Source: Streptomyces sp. TLI_105 | GTDB taxonomy: Bacteria; Actinomycetota; Actinomycetes; Streptomycetales; Streptomycetaceae | Assembly: GCF_900105415.1 (NCBI RefSeq) | Contig: NZ_FNSM01000001.1 | Coordinates: forward strand, 3,872,501 to 3,936,500 | Direction: 5' to 3' | DNA length: 64,000 bases | In this document: positions 1 to 9,163 of the stretch, one piece after another | How positions within the stretch are numbered: the stretch's first letter is position 1 | How the letters are laid out: each line of letters starts with the position of its first letter | Made by a program: the position numbers and the translations under genes | Notes under the pieces: generated by a model | Told to the model about the DNA's origin: nothing | The model's database searches: none | The model's input: the letters and a program-made list of their open reading frames with translations, nothing else

Positions 1-400
1 TTCCGACCCGATTTCCTCGGTGCTTTCCGGTCCCGTTCGCTTTCGCTCCGGGCCCTTCCGGCGATTCCGACTCTATCAGATCCTTTCGGCGCCTGATTCC
101 CAGTCAGCGGGATTTATCTTTCCGGCCGTTGGGCCGTTCCGACGTCTCAAACTCTAGCGGGTTCTCCCTGCGACTCATAATCGAGTCTTTCGAAATGAAT
201 TTCGGCATGCCGAAATTCGTCCCGGTAGGGAGTTCGTGCTGAGTAGAGGTGCCGCATCAGCGGCGTGAGTGGTTGCCGAAGAACCGTTCCGGCTCCGTGA
301 CAACTCGGAGAACACTACGCATCCGGGAGGTGCGTGTCAACCCCCGGTCGTCCCCCGTTCGGCCCCGTCCGACAGGTCGTCCGGCGGAGGAGTCGGCAGG
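1..400. other. Intergenic segment, no gene seen
   Basis: No reading frame here has convincing codon use or a recognisable product. The first 240 bases are less GC-rich than the rest and hold a long perfect palindrome, so the stretch looks like a regulatory or transcript-end region of a gene lying left of the window. The remainder runs into the 3' end of the marR gene. Confidence 0.5.
197..218. promoter_or_regulatory. 22-bp perfect palindrome, probable operator
   Basis: The half site GAATTTCGGCA is followed directly by its exact reverse complement, giving an uninterrupted 22-bp palindrome in relatively AT-rich sequence. With no spacer it suits a dimeric repressor better than a terminator. The regulator and the controlled gene are not identifiable from the window. 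Confidence 0.5.
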
Positions 401-946
401 TCAGTCGAGGTCCGTCAGGCGGCCGCCGGCGTCGGGCTGGGTGAGCTCCACTCGGCGGAGGAGACGGATGAGGACGTCGCCGAGGACGCCCTTCTCCTCC
501 GTCGTGAGGTCCTGGAGCAGGTCCTCCTCGAAGTCGGTGGCCATGCGCATGGCCTCCAGCCACTTCGAGCGGCCCTCGTCGGTGAGCTCGACGATCACGC
601 GGACGCGGTTGTTCTCGTCGCGGTCGCGGGTGACCAGGCCCTCGCCGGCCATGCGGTCGATGCGGTGGGTCATCGCGGCCGGGGTGAGACCCAGACGCTT
701 GGCGAGCTCGCCGGGGCCCAGGCGGTAGGGCTCTCCGGAGAGGACCAGCGTCTTGAGGACCTCCCACTCGGCGTTGCTGATGCCGAGGTCGGCGAGCTGG
801 CGACCGTACGCCACGTTCATCCGGCGGTTCAGCCGGCCGAGGGCGGAGACGACCTTCTCCACCTGCGGGTCGAGGTCGCGGTACTCGCGCTGATACGCGG
901 CGATCTGCTCGTCGAGGCTCGGCTCCTGGGGAGCGGTGTCGGACAT
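401..946 (-). CDS. MarR family transcriptional regulator
   Basis: This 181-residue winged-helix repressor carries the MarR core: a dimerisation helix over roughly residues 30-60, a recognition region around LAKRLGLTPAAMTHRIDRM and the wing DRDENNRVRVIVELTDEG. MarR proteins are ligand-released repressors of efflux and stress genes. It is divergent from the adjacent MFS pump, and the interval between them is full of palindromes, so autoregulation and control of the pump are likely. The same arrangement is known in S. coelicolor (SCO4122/SCO4121, a multidrug pump under MarR control); orthology is inferred from gene order and content. Confidence 0.9.
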   Translation of the reverse strand: MSDTAPQEPSLDEQIAAYQREYRDLDPQVEKVVSALGRLNRRMNVAYGRQLADLGISNAEWEVLKTLVLSGEPYRLGPGELAKRLGLTPAAMTHRIDRMAGEGLVTRDRDENNRVRVIVELTDEGRSKWLEAMRMATDFEEDLLQDLTTEEKGVLGDVLIRLLRRVELTQPDAGGRLTDLD

Positions 947-976
947 GCGGGGAGTATCCCACGGCGTCGTTGGCGT

Positions 977-1030
977 TGAAGTCCTTCAGTGTGTACTGTT
1001 AAGCCGTTAACTTTAGTGTTGAAGTCTTCA
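977..1030. promoter_or_regulatory. Divergent marR/MFS operator with three dyads
   Basis: Three inverted repeats lie in 54 bp. TGAAG-TC-CTTCA is at 977-988, GTTAA-GCCG-TTAAC at 998-1011 and TGAAG-T-CTTCA at 1020-1030. The outer two are near-copies of each other and flank the central, AT-rich dyad. This is the pattern expected for a MarR dimer binding cooperatively across a divergent promoter. Confidence 0.65.
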
Positions 1031-1069
1031 GGGTTCAGTCCTACAGGTCTGAACCCGCGATCGAAGTGG

Positions 1070-2371
1070 GTGAGTGTGACCAAGGCGAGGGGCGCGGCGA
1101 TGCGCCGGATTCAGGCAGGCAGCGCGCTGAGCGCGTTCGGACTCGGTTTCACCGTGCCGTACCTCTATGTGTACGTGGCGCAGGTGCGGGATCTGGGCGC
1201 GGCCACGGCGGGGATCGTGCTGGCCGTCTTCGCCATGGCCGCACTGGTGGTGCTGCCCTTCAGCGGGCGGGCCATCGACCGGCGGGGGCCCGTGCCGGTC
1301 CTGCTGGTGGCCTCGGTCATGGCGGCGGTGGGCGCGGTGGCGATGGGCTTCGCCTCCAGCGTGCCGGCGGCCGTGGGGGCCGCGGCGCTGCTCGGTGCCG
1401 GTACGGCCGTGCTCCAGCCGGCCCTCGCCACGATGATCGTCTGGTGCTCGGCGCCGACCGGGCGCACGCGGGCCTTCGCGATGCAGTTCTTCCTGCAGAA
1501 CCTCGGGCTCGGCATCGGCGGTCTGATCGGCGGTCTGCTGGTCGACACGAGTCGGCCGGGCAGCTTCATCCTGCTGTTCTCGATCGAGGCGGCGATGTTC
1601 CTCGTGCTCGCCGCGGTCGTGGGGACCGTCCGGATGCCGGGCTCCCCCGCGCTCCGGGACACCCGTCCGTCCGAGGGCGGGAAGACCGGGGGTGTCCGCG
1701 TGCTGCTCGGGCACAAGGCGATGGTGCAGCTGTGCGTCCTCGGCTTCGTGCTGTTCTTCGCCTGCTACGGGCAGTTCGAGTCGGGTCTCGCCGCGTACGG
1801 CACGGAGGCCGCCGGCATCCAGCCGTCGACGCTCGGAATGGCCCTCGCCGCGAACACGGCGGTGATCGTGGTCGCCCAGTTCCTGGTGCTGCGGTTCGTC
1901 GAGCGCCGGAAGCGGACCCGGGTGATCGCGGCCGTGGGTCTGATCTGGGCCGTGGCCTGGATGGTCGCCGGGTACGCGGGCCTCGGGCACGGCAGCCAGG
2001 CCATGGCGACGGCGGCCTTCGTCTCCACGTACGCCCTCTTCGGGCTCGGTGAGGCGATGCTGTCGCCGACCGTGGCCCCGCTGGTGGCCGATCTGGCGCC
2101 GGAGTCGATGGTCGGGTCGTACAACTCGGCCTTCGCCCTGGTGAAGCAGCTGGCGCTGGCCGTCGGTCCGGCCGTGGGCGGGCCCATGGGGGCCGCGCTG
2201 CACGGGCCGTACATCGTGACCTTCGTGCTCTTCTCGCTCGGGATCACCTTCCTGGCCGTCCGGCTGGGCCGGCAGCTGACCCCCGAGCAGGACCAGCCGT
2301 CGCTCGCGGTCAAGCCGTCGAAGGTGGTCGCGCGGCACGAGCCGGTCCGCGAGAGCGAGACCGCCGCCTAG
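1070..2371 (+). CDS. MFS drug efflux transporter
   Basis: A major facilitator protein of about 433 residues with some 12 hydrophobic segments and the MFS motif-A-like sequence GRAIDRRGPVPVL between helices 2 and 3. It should export small molecules across the membrane using the proton gradient. The GTG at 1070 was chosen because it lies after the operator dyads; GTG 1076 and ATG 1100 are alternatives, and the reading frame is open from 989. It is divergent from the MarR gene and probably repressed by it. Its stop codon overlaps that of the convergent phosphatase gene in a CTAG palindrome. Confidence 0.88.
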   Translation: MSVTKARGAAMRRIQAGSALSAFGLGFTVPYLYVYVAQVRDLGAATAGIVLAVFAMAALVVLPFSGRAIDRRGPVPVLLVASVMAAVGAVAMGFASSVPAAVGAAALLGAGTAVLQPALATMIVWCSAPTGRTRAFAMQFFLQNLGLGIGGLIGGLLVDTSRPGSFILLFSIEAAMFLVLAAVVGTVRMPGSPALRDTRPSEGGKTGGVRVLLGHKAMVQLCVLGFVLFFACYGQFESGLAAYGTEAAGIQPSTLGMALAANTAVIVVAQFLVLRFVERRKRTRVIAAVGLIWAVAWMVAGYAGLGHGSQAMATAAFVSTYALFGLGEAMLSPTVAPLVADLAPESMVGSYNSAFALVKQLALAVGPAVGGPMGAALHGPYIVTFVLFSLGITFLAVRLGRQLTPEQDQPSLAVKPSKVVARHEPVRESETAA

Positions 2372-4014
2372 GGCCTGTCCGGCAGGGCGAACTCGCACCA
2401 GACCGCTTTGCCGCCGCCCGGCGTGCGGCGGCTTCCCCAGGACGAGGCGATCGTCGCGATGATCGAGATACCGCGACCCGCCTCGTCCTCCGTTTCCGCC
2501 CTGCGGCGGCGCGGCAGGTGGTCGTCGCCGTCCGTGACCTCGATGATCAGGCGCCGGTCGGTGCGCCGGAGCCGCAGGCGCATGGGCGGGGTGCCGTGCT
2601 GGAGGGAGTTCGCCACGAGCTCGCTGGTGGCGAGGACGCCCAGGTCGCGCAGCTCGACCGGGAACCGCCAGGACGACAGGACCCCGGAGGCGAAGGCACG
2701 CGCGCGGGGCGCGGCCTCCACTCCGCCGAGCAGTTCCAGGGCGGCGTTGTGGAAGAGCTCGGCATCCGAGCCCTTGCGGGAGGGGTGCTGGACGACGAGG
2801 ACGGCGACGTCGTCGTCGTGCTCGGCGGTGACCCCGAGGGCGCGAAGGAGTCGGTCGCAGACGACCTGTGGAGTGCCGTCGGCGCCGGCCAGGGCGCGGG
2901 CCAGGGCGGCGACGCCCTCGTCGATGTCCTCGCGGCGGCGCTCGACGAGACCGTCCGTGTAGAGGACGGCGGTGGAGCCGGGCGGCAGGGCGATGGAGCC
3001 CGAGGCGTGCAGCCAGCCGCCGGTGCCCAGCGGTGGTCCGGTGGGGTCCTCGGCGCGGCGGACGGTGCCGTCCTCGTCCCGTACGAGGATCGGGAGGTGG
3101 CCCGCGGAGGCGTACACCAGCTTGCCCTCGCTGGGGTCGTGGATCGCGTACACACAGGTGGCGATCTGGCTGGCGTCGATCTCGGCGGCGAGGCCGTCGA
3201 GGAGCTGGAGGACCTCGTGCGGGGGCAGGTCCAGGCGCGCGTAGGCCCGGACCGCGGTGCGGAGCTGGCCCATGACGGCGGCGGCGCGCACGCCCCGGCC
3301 CATCACGTCGCCGATGACGAGCGCGGTGCGGCCCGCTCCGAGGGTGATCACGTCGTACCAGTCGCCGCCGACGGCCGCGTCCGCGACGCCGGGCTGGTAG
3401 GTGGCGGCGATCCGCAGGTCGTCGGGCTGCTCCAGTTCCTGCGGGAGCAGGGACCGCTGGAGGGTGACGGCGGTCTCGCGGTGTCTGCGCTCGCTGGCCC
3501 GGAGCCGCTCGGCGGCCTCGGCGTGGTCGGTGACGTCGGCGGCGTGGACGAGGACTCCGCCGCCGTCGAGGCGGGGGCTGTCGACGGGCAGGCAGGTGAC
3601 CGTGTACGAGCCGCCGTCCCGGGTGCGGCGGGACTTGACCGTGCGGGGCTTGCCGCTGCGCAGCACCTGGTCCATGAGGGGCAGCAGACCGAGGTCCTCG
3701 GCCTCCGGGCAGGTGTCGGCGACGGTGGCGCCGGCGGGGCGGGGGCCGAAGGCGGCGGCGTACGCGTCGTTCACGTACGCGATGCGGTGCTCCGGGCCGT
3801 ACACGAGCGCGACGAGCCCGGGGAGACGGCCGAGCAGCTCCCGCACGGAGAAGTCCTCCAGGGCGGGGACGTCGGCTGCCTCGGCAGCGCTGTCGGTGAG
3901 CTGCTCCAACTGCTGACCGTACTCACCGCGGGCGGCGGGCACGGAGCCTTCGGTCCCCCGCGCCGCGCGGCGCTGCGTGCCGGGGAGCCGGGCGCTCCAA
4001 CGGGTGAAGTTCAC
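2368..4014 (-). CDS. PAS-SpoIIE phosphatase with ATPase (anti-sigma kinase-like) domain
   Basis: The roughly 548-residue protein has three parts: an N-terminal PAS-like sensor (around GLVALVYGPEHRIAYVNDAY), a central PP2C/SpoIIE serine phosphatase (AAVGGDWYDV, VIGDVMGRGVRAA, AEHDDDVAVLVV) and a C-terminal GHKL ATPase like RsbW/SpoIIAB (ATSELVANSLQHG). Such proteins act in partner-switching circuits that free or bind sigma factors. The GTG at 4014 follows a GAGGC sequence; a GTG at 4086 is also open. It lies 34 bp or more downstream of the NADH dehydrogenase gene on the same strand. The last codons fall in a sequence matching the end of the inverted-repeat element at 21066. Confidence 0.87.
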   Translation of the reverse strand: MNFTRWSARLPGTQRRAARGTEGSVPAARGEYGQQLEQLTDSAAEAADVPALEDFSVRELLGRLPGLVALVYGPEHRIAYVNDAYAAAFGPRPAGATVADTCPEAEDLGLLPLMDQVLRSGKPRTVKSRRTRDGGSYTVTCLPVDSPRLDGGGVLVHAADVTDHAEAAERLRASERRHRETAVTLQRSLLPQELEQPDDLRIAATYQPGVADAAVGGDWYDVITLGAGRTALVIGDVMGRGVRAAAVMGQLRTAVRAYARLDLPPHEVLQLLDGLAAEIDASQIATCVYAIHDPSEGKLVYASAGHLPILVRDEDGTVRRAEDPTGPPLGTGGWLHASGSIALPPGSTAVLYTDGLVERRREDIDEGVAALARALAGADGTPQVVCDRLLRALGVTAEHDDDVAVLVVQHPSRKGSDAELFHNAALELLGGVEAAPRARAFASGVLSSWRFPVELRDLGVLATSELVANSLQHGTPPMRLRLRRTDRRLIIEVTDGDDHLPRRRRAETEDEAGRGISIIATIASSWGSRRTPGGGKAVWCEFALPDRP

Positions 4015-4120
4015 GGATCTGTTTGCCTCGTGGTGTCGGTGCCGTGCAGAGTCACGCTGTGCAGGTGTGAGCCCACCTATGGTCACACGTCCAGTGTGGA
4101 CGAGTGCACTGACAGTGATG

Positions 4121-5485
4121 TCAGGACTGCGGCTTGTCGCCGTCGCCGGGGGGTGGAGCCGCGGCGAGTTCGAATTCGGCCCTGGGGTGTTCCAGCGAGC
4201 CGAGGGAGACGATCTCCCGTTTGAACAGGCCGGACAGGGTCCATTCGGCGAGGACCCGGGCCTTGCGGTTGAAGGTCGGCACCCGGCTGAGGTGGTAGGC
4301 GCGGTGCATGAACCAGGCCGGATATCCCTTGAGCTTGCGTCCGTAGACGTGGGCGACCCCCTTGTGGAGGCCCAGGGAGGCGACGGAGCCCACGTACGCG
4401 TGCGCGTACTCCTTGAGCGGCTGCCCGCGCAGGGAGGCCGCGATGTTCTCGGCGAGCACCTTGGCCTGGCGGACGGCGTGCTGGGCGTTGGGCGCGCACT
4501 CCTTGCCGGGCTCCTTCGCCGTCACGTCGGGGACGGCGGCGGCGTCGCCGGCCGCCCAGGCGTGCGCGGCGCCGTCGACGGTGAGCTGCGCGGTGCAGCG
4601 GAGCCTTCCGCGTTCGTTCAGCGGCAGGTCGGTGGCGGCGAGGACGGGTGCGGGCTTCACGCCGGCGGTCCAGACGACCGTGCGGGTGGGCAGGCGGGTG
4701 CCGTCGCTGAGGACGGCGACCCGGTCCTCGCAGGTCTCCAGGCGGGTGCGCAGACGGACGTCGATGTTCCGGCCGCGCAGCTCGCGGATGGCGTACCGGC
4801 CCATCTCCTCGCCGACCTCGGGGAGGATCCGGTCGGAGGCCTCGACGAGGACCCAGCGCAGGTCCTCGGGCTTGAGGTTGTGGTAGTAGCGCGCGGTGTA
4901 GCGGGCCATGTCCTCCAGCTCGGCGAGGGCCTCCACGCCCGCGTAGCCGCCGCCGACGAAGACGAAGGTGAGGGCGGCGTCGCGGATGGCGGGATCGCGG
5001 GTGGAGGAGGCGATGTCCATCTGCTCGATGACGTGGTTGCGCAGGCCGATGGCCTCCTCGACGGTCTTGAATCCGATGCCGTGGTCGGCGAGGCCGGGGA
5101 CCGGGAGGGTGCGGGAGACGGAGCCGGGCGCGATGACCAGCTCGTCGTACGTCATGTCGAGGGTGCCGGCGCCCTCCTCCTCGGTGGCGAGGGTGGAGAG
5201 GGTCGCGGTGCGCTTGGCGTGGTCGACGGAGTGGACCTCGCCGATGACGATGCGGCAGCGGTCGAGGACCCGGCGGAGCGGCACGACGACGTGGCGCGGG
5301 GAGATGGAGCCGGCCGCGGCCTCCGGCAGGAACGGCTGGTACGTCATGTACGGCTCGGGGGTGACCACCACGATCTCGGCGGTGCCGGCTCTGAGCTCCG
5401 TCCTGAGCTGCCGCTGGAGGCGCAGCGCGGTGTACATGCCGACGTAGCCACCGCCGACCACGAGAATGCGCGCAGGTTCGGTCAC
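4121..5485 (-). CDS. ndh: Type II NADH dehydrogenase (NDH-2)
   Basis: This flavoprotein oxidises NADH and reduces menaquinone at the inner face of the membrane without pumping protons. Two Rossmann signatures are visible: an FAD-binding GGGYVG at residues 11-16 and an NAD-binding GGGYAG at about 178-183. The AWAAGDAAAVPD stretch near residue 300 is the usual FAD-contacting region. At 454 residues it has normal length. The GTG at 5485 was chosen because it places the dinucleotide-binding strand at the N-terminus; the open frame upstream is non-coding. Confidence 0.9.
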   Translation of the reverse strand: MTEPARILVVGGGYVGMYTALRLQRQLRTELRAGTAEIVVVTPEPYMTYQPFLPEAAAGSISPRHVVVPLRRVLDRCRIVIGEVHSVDHAKRTATLSTLATEEEGAGTLDMTYDELVIAPGSVSRTLPVPGLADHGIGFKTVEEAIGLRNHVIEQMDIASSTRDPAIRDAALTFVFVGGGYAGVEALAELEDMARYTARYYHNLKPEDLRWVLVEASDRILPEVGEEMGRYAIRELRGRNIDVRLRTRLETCEDRVAVLSDGTRLPTRTVVWTAGVKPAPVLAATDLPLNERGRLRCTAQLTVDGAAHAWAAGDAAAVPDVTAKEPGKECAPNAQHAVRQAKVLAENIAASLRGQPLKEYAHAYVGSVASLGLHKGVAHVYGRKLKGYPAWFMHRAYHLSRVPTFNRKARVLAEWTLSGLFKREIVSLGSLEHPRAEFELAAAPPPGDGDKPQS

Positions 5486-5824
5486 TGTCCCATGACGCAC
5501 CGCCGTCCGTGGTTTGTCCACAGGCTCGGCAAATTGTGTGACCGGAGGGGTACGGAGGCGTGGGGTGGCGCGCGGCGGACACGCGGGGGAAACCGCGCAG
5601 GTCACGGCGGGTGGGGCCGGTTCGGAGAGGGGTCGGAATCGGGAGTCTTCCGGGCCTTGCTCCGATCGGGGGGCGCACCGTACGGAACTCCCCCTTCTGA
5701 ATTGACCCCGACTCAACTATGTTCGTACTTCGTCGGGGTGTCGGATCGGGGCGCGCGCGTGGACCGAAGCGCTCGCTCGCCGGAGGCCCCGTGTCAGGGC
5801 GGGGAGTCTCCGGGGGGAGACATC

Positions 5825-6628
5825 ATGAGCGGGGGAACGCTTATGCAGATTCAGGATTCACGGTGGCAGTCGGGCACCGGTACGGCGGCCGTCGTCGACG
5901 GGCACGTCCCGGGGACGGCCGAGGCGCGTAACGGGGCGCCGGTGGCGGGCGGCAGGTCCGCGCCGCTGCGGGTGGACGCCCAGCGCAATCTGGAGCACGT
6001 GCTGCGGGCCGCCCGCGAGGTGTTCGGCGAGCTCGGTTACGGGGCTCCGATGGAGGACGTGGCGCGCCGCGCCCGGGTCGGCGTCGGCACCGTCTACCGC
6101 CGCTTCCCCAGCAAGGACGTGCTGGTGCGGCGGATAGCCGAGGAGGAGACCTCCCGGCTGACCGAGCAGGCGCGGGCCGCGCTGGGCCAGGAGGAGGAGC
6201 CGTGGTCGGCGCTCTCCCGGTTCCTGCGGACCTCGGTGGCCTCGGGTGCGGGGCGTCTCCTGCCGCCGCAGGTGCTGCGGGTGGGCGTGGACGACTCCGG
6301 GGCGCCGCTCGTCGCGGACGACGCGGACGAGGCGGCCCGGGTGCCGTACCAGCGGGGTGGCGTCGAGCAGGCCGACGCGCGCGTGGTCGCGCCGCGTCAG
6401 GTGCCGGCCGACGAGCGGGACGACGCGGGGGCCTCGGAGCTCCTCGAGGTCGTCGGGCGGCTGGTCGACCGGGCGCGTGAGGCGGGTGAGCTGCGGGCGG
6501 ACGTGACCGTGGCGGACGTCCTCCTCGTCATCGCCACCGCCGCGCCGGCGCTGCCGGACGCGGTGCAGCAGGCGGCGGCCTCGACCCGGCTCCTCGACAT
6601 CCTGCTCGAGGGTCTGCGCTCCCGGTAG
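5825..6628 (+). CDS. TetR family transcriptional regulator
   Basis: A 267-residue regulator with a TetR helix-turn-helix at about residues 55-100 (APMEDVARRARVGVGTVYRRFPSKDVL). It is preceded by a low-complexity tail of about 45 residues that is longer than usual. The C-terminal ligand-binding half is poorly conserved, so no inducer can be named. The ATG at 5825 follows GGGGGAGAC at good spacing; an ATG at 5843 is possible. It is divergent from the NADH dehydrogenase gene, which it may regulate. Confidence 0.87.
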   Translation: MSGGTLMQIQDSRWQSGTGTAAVVDGHVPGTAEARNGAPVAGGRSAPLRVDAQRNLEHVLRAAREVFGELGYGAPMEDVARRARVGVGTVYRRFPSKDVLVRRIAEEETSRLTEQARAALGQEEEPWSALSRFLRTSVASGAGRLLPPQVLRVGVDDSGAPLVADDADEAARVPYQRGGVEQADARVVAPRQVPADERDDAGASELLEVVGRLVDRAREAGELRADVTVADVLLVIATAAPALPDAVQQAAASTRLLDILLEGLRSR

Positions 6629-6832
6629 GAGGCCCGCGGTCGTTTCGTACGGCCGTGCTTCTCGTGGTCCGGGCGGACCCATGAGCATGACACGAACGCG
6701 TGAGCGGTTACGCCCGGATACCCGAAGTCGCCCCGGACGAGTGGTAAGTGGACGCGGCGCTTCGGCGTGCCCGCGCCCTGTGGCAGGCTTGGCCGGTATT
6801 CGGGTCCGAGCGTGCGTACGGGGGCTTCCGCG

Positions 6833-9163
6833 ATGAGCGGTGACAGTCGGGACGATCCGCTGGGCAGCGGCGGCGCGGAGACCGGAGGCCTTCCCTCCCG
6901 ACAGGTGCCGAGCCAGGGCGGCCCGGGAGGTCTCTCCGGTGCGCCGTCGTCATCGGCCGGATCGTCGGGGGCGGCTGGGGCGGCGACCGGATCCGCCGCA
7001 TCCGCGAGTTCCGCCGGATCGTCGGGTCCTCCGGGAGCGCCGACCAGACATGCCGATCCGCTCGACGCGAGCGTGCCGCAGCAGCGCGAGGGCAAGCCCT
7101 CGGGGCCGGGCACCGGGGCGGGTCCCGCAGCGGGGGCCGCCTCCGGGACGGCCGACGAGGCGGTCGGCGGGACAAGACCCGCCGGCAGCGGCGCCGGTGG
7201 TGACGGCGTCGAGGGCGGTGCCGTACCCGGCGGTGACGGCGGCGCCGGTGGCGTCCACGGTGACGGCCCCCACGGCGGTGACGCCGACAGGGGTGATGCC
7301 GACAAGGGTGGCCTCCAGGGCGGGCACGTCCACGGCGGTGACGTCGGCAGCGGTGACATCCACGGCCTCGACGGCGAACTCGACCCCGGCGAGGCCGACA
7401 CCGTCCTTCCGCCGCCGCGCGAGTTGCCGCCCTCCGACGCCGAGCTCGTCCAGCTCATGCGGGACGGCGACGACTCCGCGTACGAGGAGCTGTTCCGCCG
7501 TCACTCCGAGGCCGTCCGCCGCTACGCCAGGACCTGTTGCCGGGACGCGCACACCGCCGACGACCTCACCGCCGAGGTCTTCGCCCGCACCCTCCAGGCG
7601 GTCCGCGGCGGGGCCGGGCCCGAACAGGCCGTGCGCGCCTACCTCATGACCACCGTCCGGCGGGTCGCCGCGAACTGGGCCAGGACCCAGAAGCGCGAGC
7701 ACCTCGTCGAGGACTTCGCGGTGTTCGCCGCGGACGCCGCCCGCTCCTCCGAGGTCTCCGACCAGACCGTGTCTTTCGGAGCGGGGATGGACCTCGGCGC
7801 GGACGTCCGCGCCATGCACGAGGCCGAGCAGTCCCTCGCCATGCAGGCCTTCCGCTCGCTGCCCGAGCGCTGGCAGGCCGTGCTCTGGCACACCACCGTC
7901 GAGGAGGAGTCCCCGAGCGAGGTCGCCCCGCTCTTCGGACTGACCGCCAACGCCACGGCCGTGCTCGCCAGCCGGGCCCGCGAGGGCCTCAAGCAGGCCT
8001 ACCTCCAGGCGCACGTCAGCCAGTCCCTGACCGCGGGCGGCGACTGCGCCCGCTACGCGGACCGGCTCGGCGCCTACGCGCGTGGCGGGCTGCGGATGCG
8101 GGCCGAGCGCGGCCTGCGCAAGCACCTGGACGAATGCGCGAAGTGCCGGCTCGCCGCCGGTGAGCTGGCCCATGTGAACGCCGGGATCCCCGCGCTCCTG
8201 CCGGTCGCCGTCATCGGTTGGTTCGCCGCCGGGTACTCGCTCAAGGCCGCCGGTGTCGTCGCCGGTGGCACCGCCGCCGCGGCCGGTGCGGGCGCGGCGG
8301 CCGCCGCCTCCGGGTCCTCCGGAGGCGCCGCTTCGGGCGGCGTGGCCGCCGAGGGGCTCGGCGCGCCCGTGAAGGCAGGCATCGCGGCGGCCATAGCGGT
8401 CGCCGCGGCCGCCGGGCTCGTCTGGGCGATGGCCGGGGACCCGCAGCCCGTGGCCGCGCCCCAGCCCGCCCAGCCGGTCGTCACCCCCGTCGTGCCGCCG
8501 AAGCCCGCGCCGCCGGCGAAGCCCTCCCCGAAGCCCGCGCCACCGGCCCCGCCCGTCACCTCCGAGCCGCCGGCGCCCGCCCCGCCGCCGCCTCCGAAGC
8601 CCAGCCCCAGGCCGACGCCCACGCCCACGCCGAAGCCGACGCCCACGCCGCCCCCGAAGCCCACGCCCAAGCCGGCGCCCACCCGCGAGAAGCCCAGCCC
8701 CAAGCCCGCGCCGAAGCCCGCGCCGACCGTCTACCAGGTCAGCGAGCTGCGGTACGGGACCTTCGGCGACGGCACCGAGCCCGAGGTGTCCCTCTCGGAC
8801 AACAGCTGGATGTGGCAGCGCGACGGCCTGTCCATCGGCGGCACGCAGTACGCGCACGGGGTGAGCGTCCACGCGCCGTCCTCGCTGCTCATCGACCTCA
8901 ACCGGCAGTGCACGAGTTACGACGCGATCGTCGGCGTCGACGACCTGAGCGCCCAGCTCGGCGTCGGCGGCGTCCGCTTCTCCGTCTACGGGGACGGGGC
9001 GCGGCTCTGGCGCTCCCGGGTCGTCCAGGCGGGCGACCCGCCGGTCCCGGTGCACGTCGACCTCTCCGGTCTCTCCACGATCCGGCTCGTGGTGGAGGAG
9101 CACACGCCGTTCGGCCGGGCCGCGGTCGCCGACTGGGCGGAGTCCCGGATCAGCTGCTCCTGA
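6833..9163 (+). CDS. ECF sigma factor fused to zinc finger, membrane segment and NPCBM domain
   Basis: A 776-residue multidomain protein. Residues 1-200 are Gly/Ser-rich and low complexity. About 200-380 are sigma-70 regions 2 and 4 (EELFRRHSEAVRRYAR; LFGLTANATAVLASRAREGL). An anti-sigma-type HxxxCxxC (H431, C435, C438) follows, then hydrophobic stretches near 455-480 and 513-536, a Pro/Lys-rich spacer to about 630, and a C-terminal NPCBM carbohydrate-binding fold. It resembles the ECF52 group (S. coelicolor SCO4117), where the sigma factor carries its own membrane-bound sensor. A cell-wall sugar signal is inferred. The gene overlaps the convergent AfsR-like gene by 14 bp. Confidence 0.87.
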   Translation: MSGDSRDDPLGSGGAETGGLPSRQVPSQGGPGGLSGAPSSSAGSSGAAGAATGSAASASSAGSSGPPGAPTRHADPLDASVPQQREGKPSGPGTGAGPAAGAASGTADEAVGGTRPAGSGAGGDGVEGGAVPGGDGGAGGVHGDGPHGGDADRGDADKGGLQGGHVHGGDVGSGDIHGLDGELDPGEADTVLPPPRELPPSDAELVQLMRDGDDSAYEELFRRHSEAVRRYARTCCRDAHTADDLTAEVFARTLQAVRGGAGPEQAVRAYLMTTVRRVAANWARTQKREHLVEDFAVFAADAARSSEVSDQTVSFGAGMDLGADVRAMHEAEQSLAMQAFRSLPERWQAVLWHTTVEEESPSEVAPLFGLTANATAVLASRAREGLKQAYLQAHVSQSLTAGGDCARYADRLGAYARGGLRMRAERGLRKHLDECAKCRLAAGELAHVNAGIPALLPVAVIGWFAAGYSLKAAGVVAGGTAAAAGAGAAAAASGSSGGAASGGVAAEGLGAPVKAGIAAAIAVAAAAGLVWAMAGDPQPVAAPQPAQPVVTPVVPPKPAPPAKPSPKPAPPAPPVTSEPPAPAPPPPPKPSPRPTPTPTPKPTPTPPPKPTPKPAPTREKPSPKPAPKPAPTVYQVSELRYGTFGDGTEPEVSLSDNSWMWQRDGLSIGGTQYAHGVSVHAPSSLLIDLNRQCTSYDAIVGVDDLSAQLGVGGVRFSVYGDGARLWRSRVVQAGDPPVPVHVDLSGLSTIRLVVEEHTPFGRAAVADWAESRISCS

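Noticed and set aside
3977..5824. Long open frame upstream of the TetR start
   Set aside because: It is open only because of high GC, runs antisense to the NADH dehydrogenase gene, and the TetR domain begins after a clear ribosome site at 5825.
9150..9163. Apparent conflict between the ECF-fusion and AfsR-like gene ends
   Set aside because: Both stop codons are real and the 14-bp overlap is a simple convergent overlap; no frameshift is needed.
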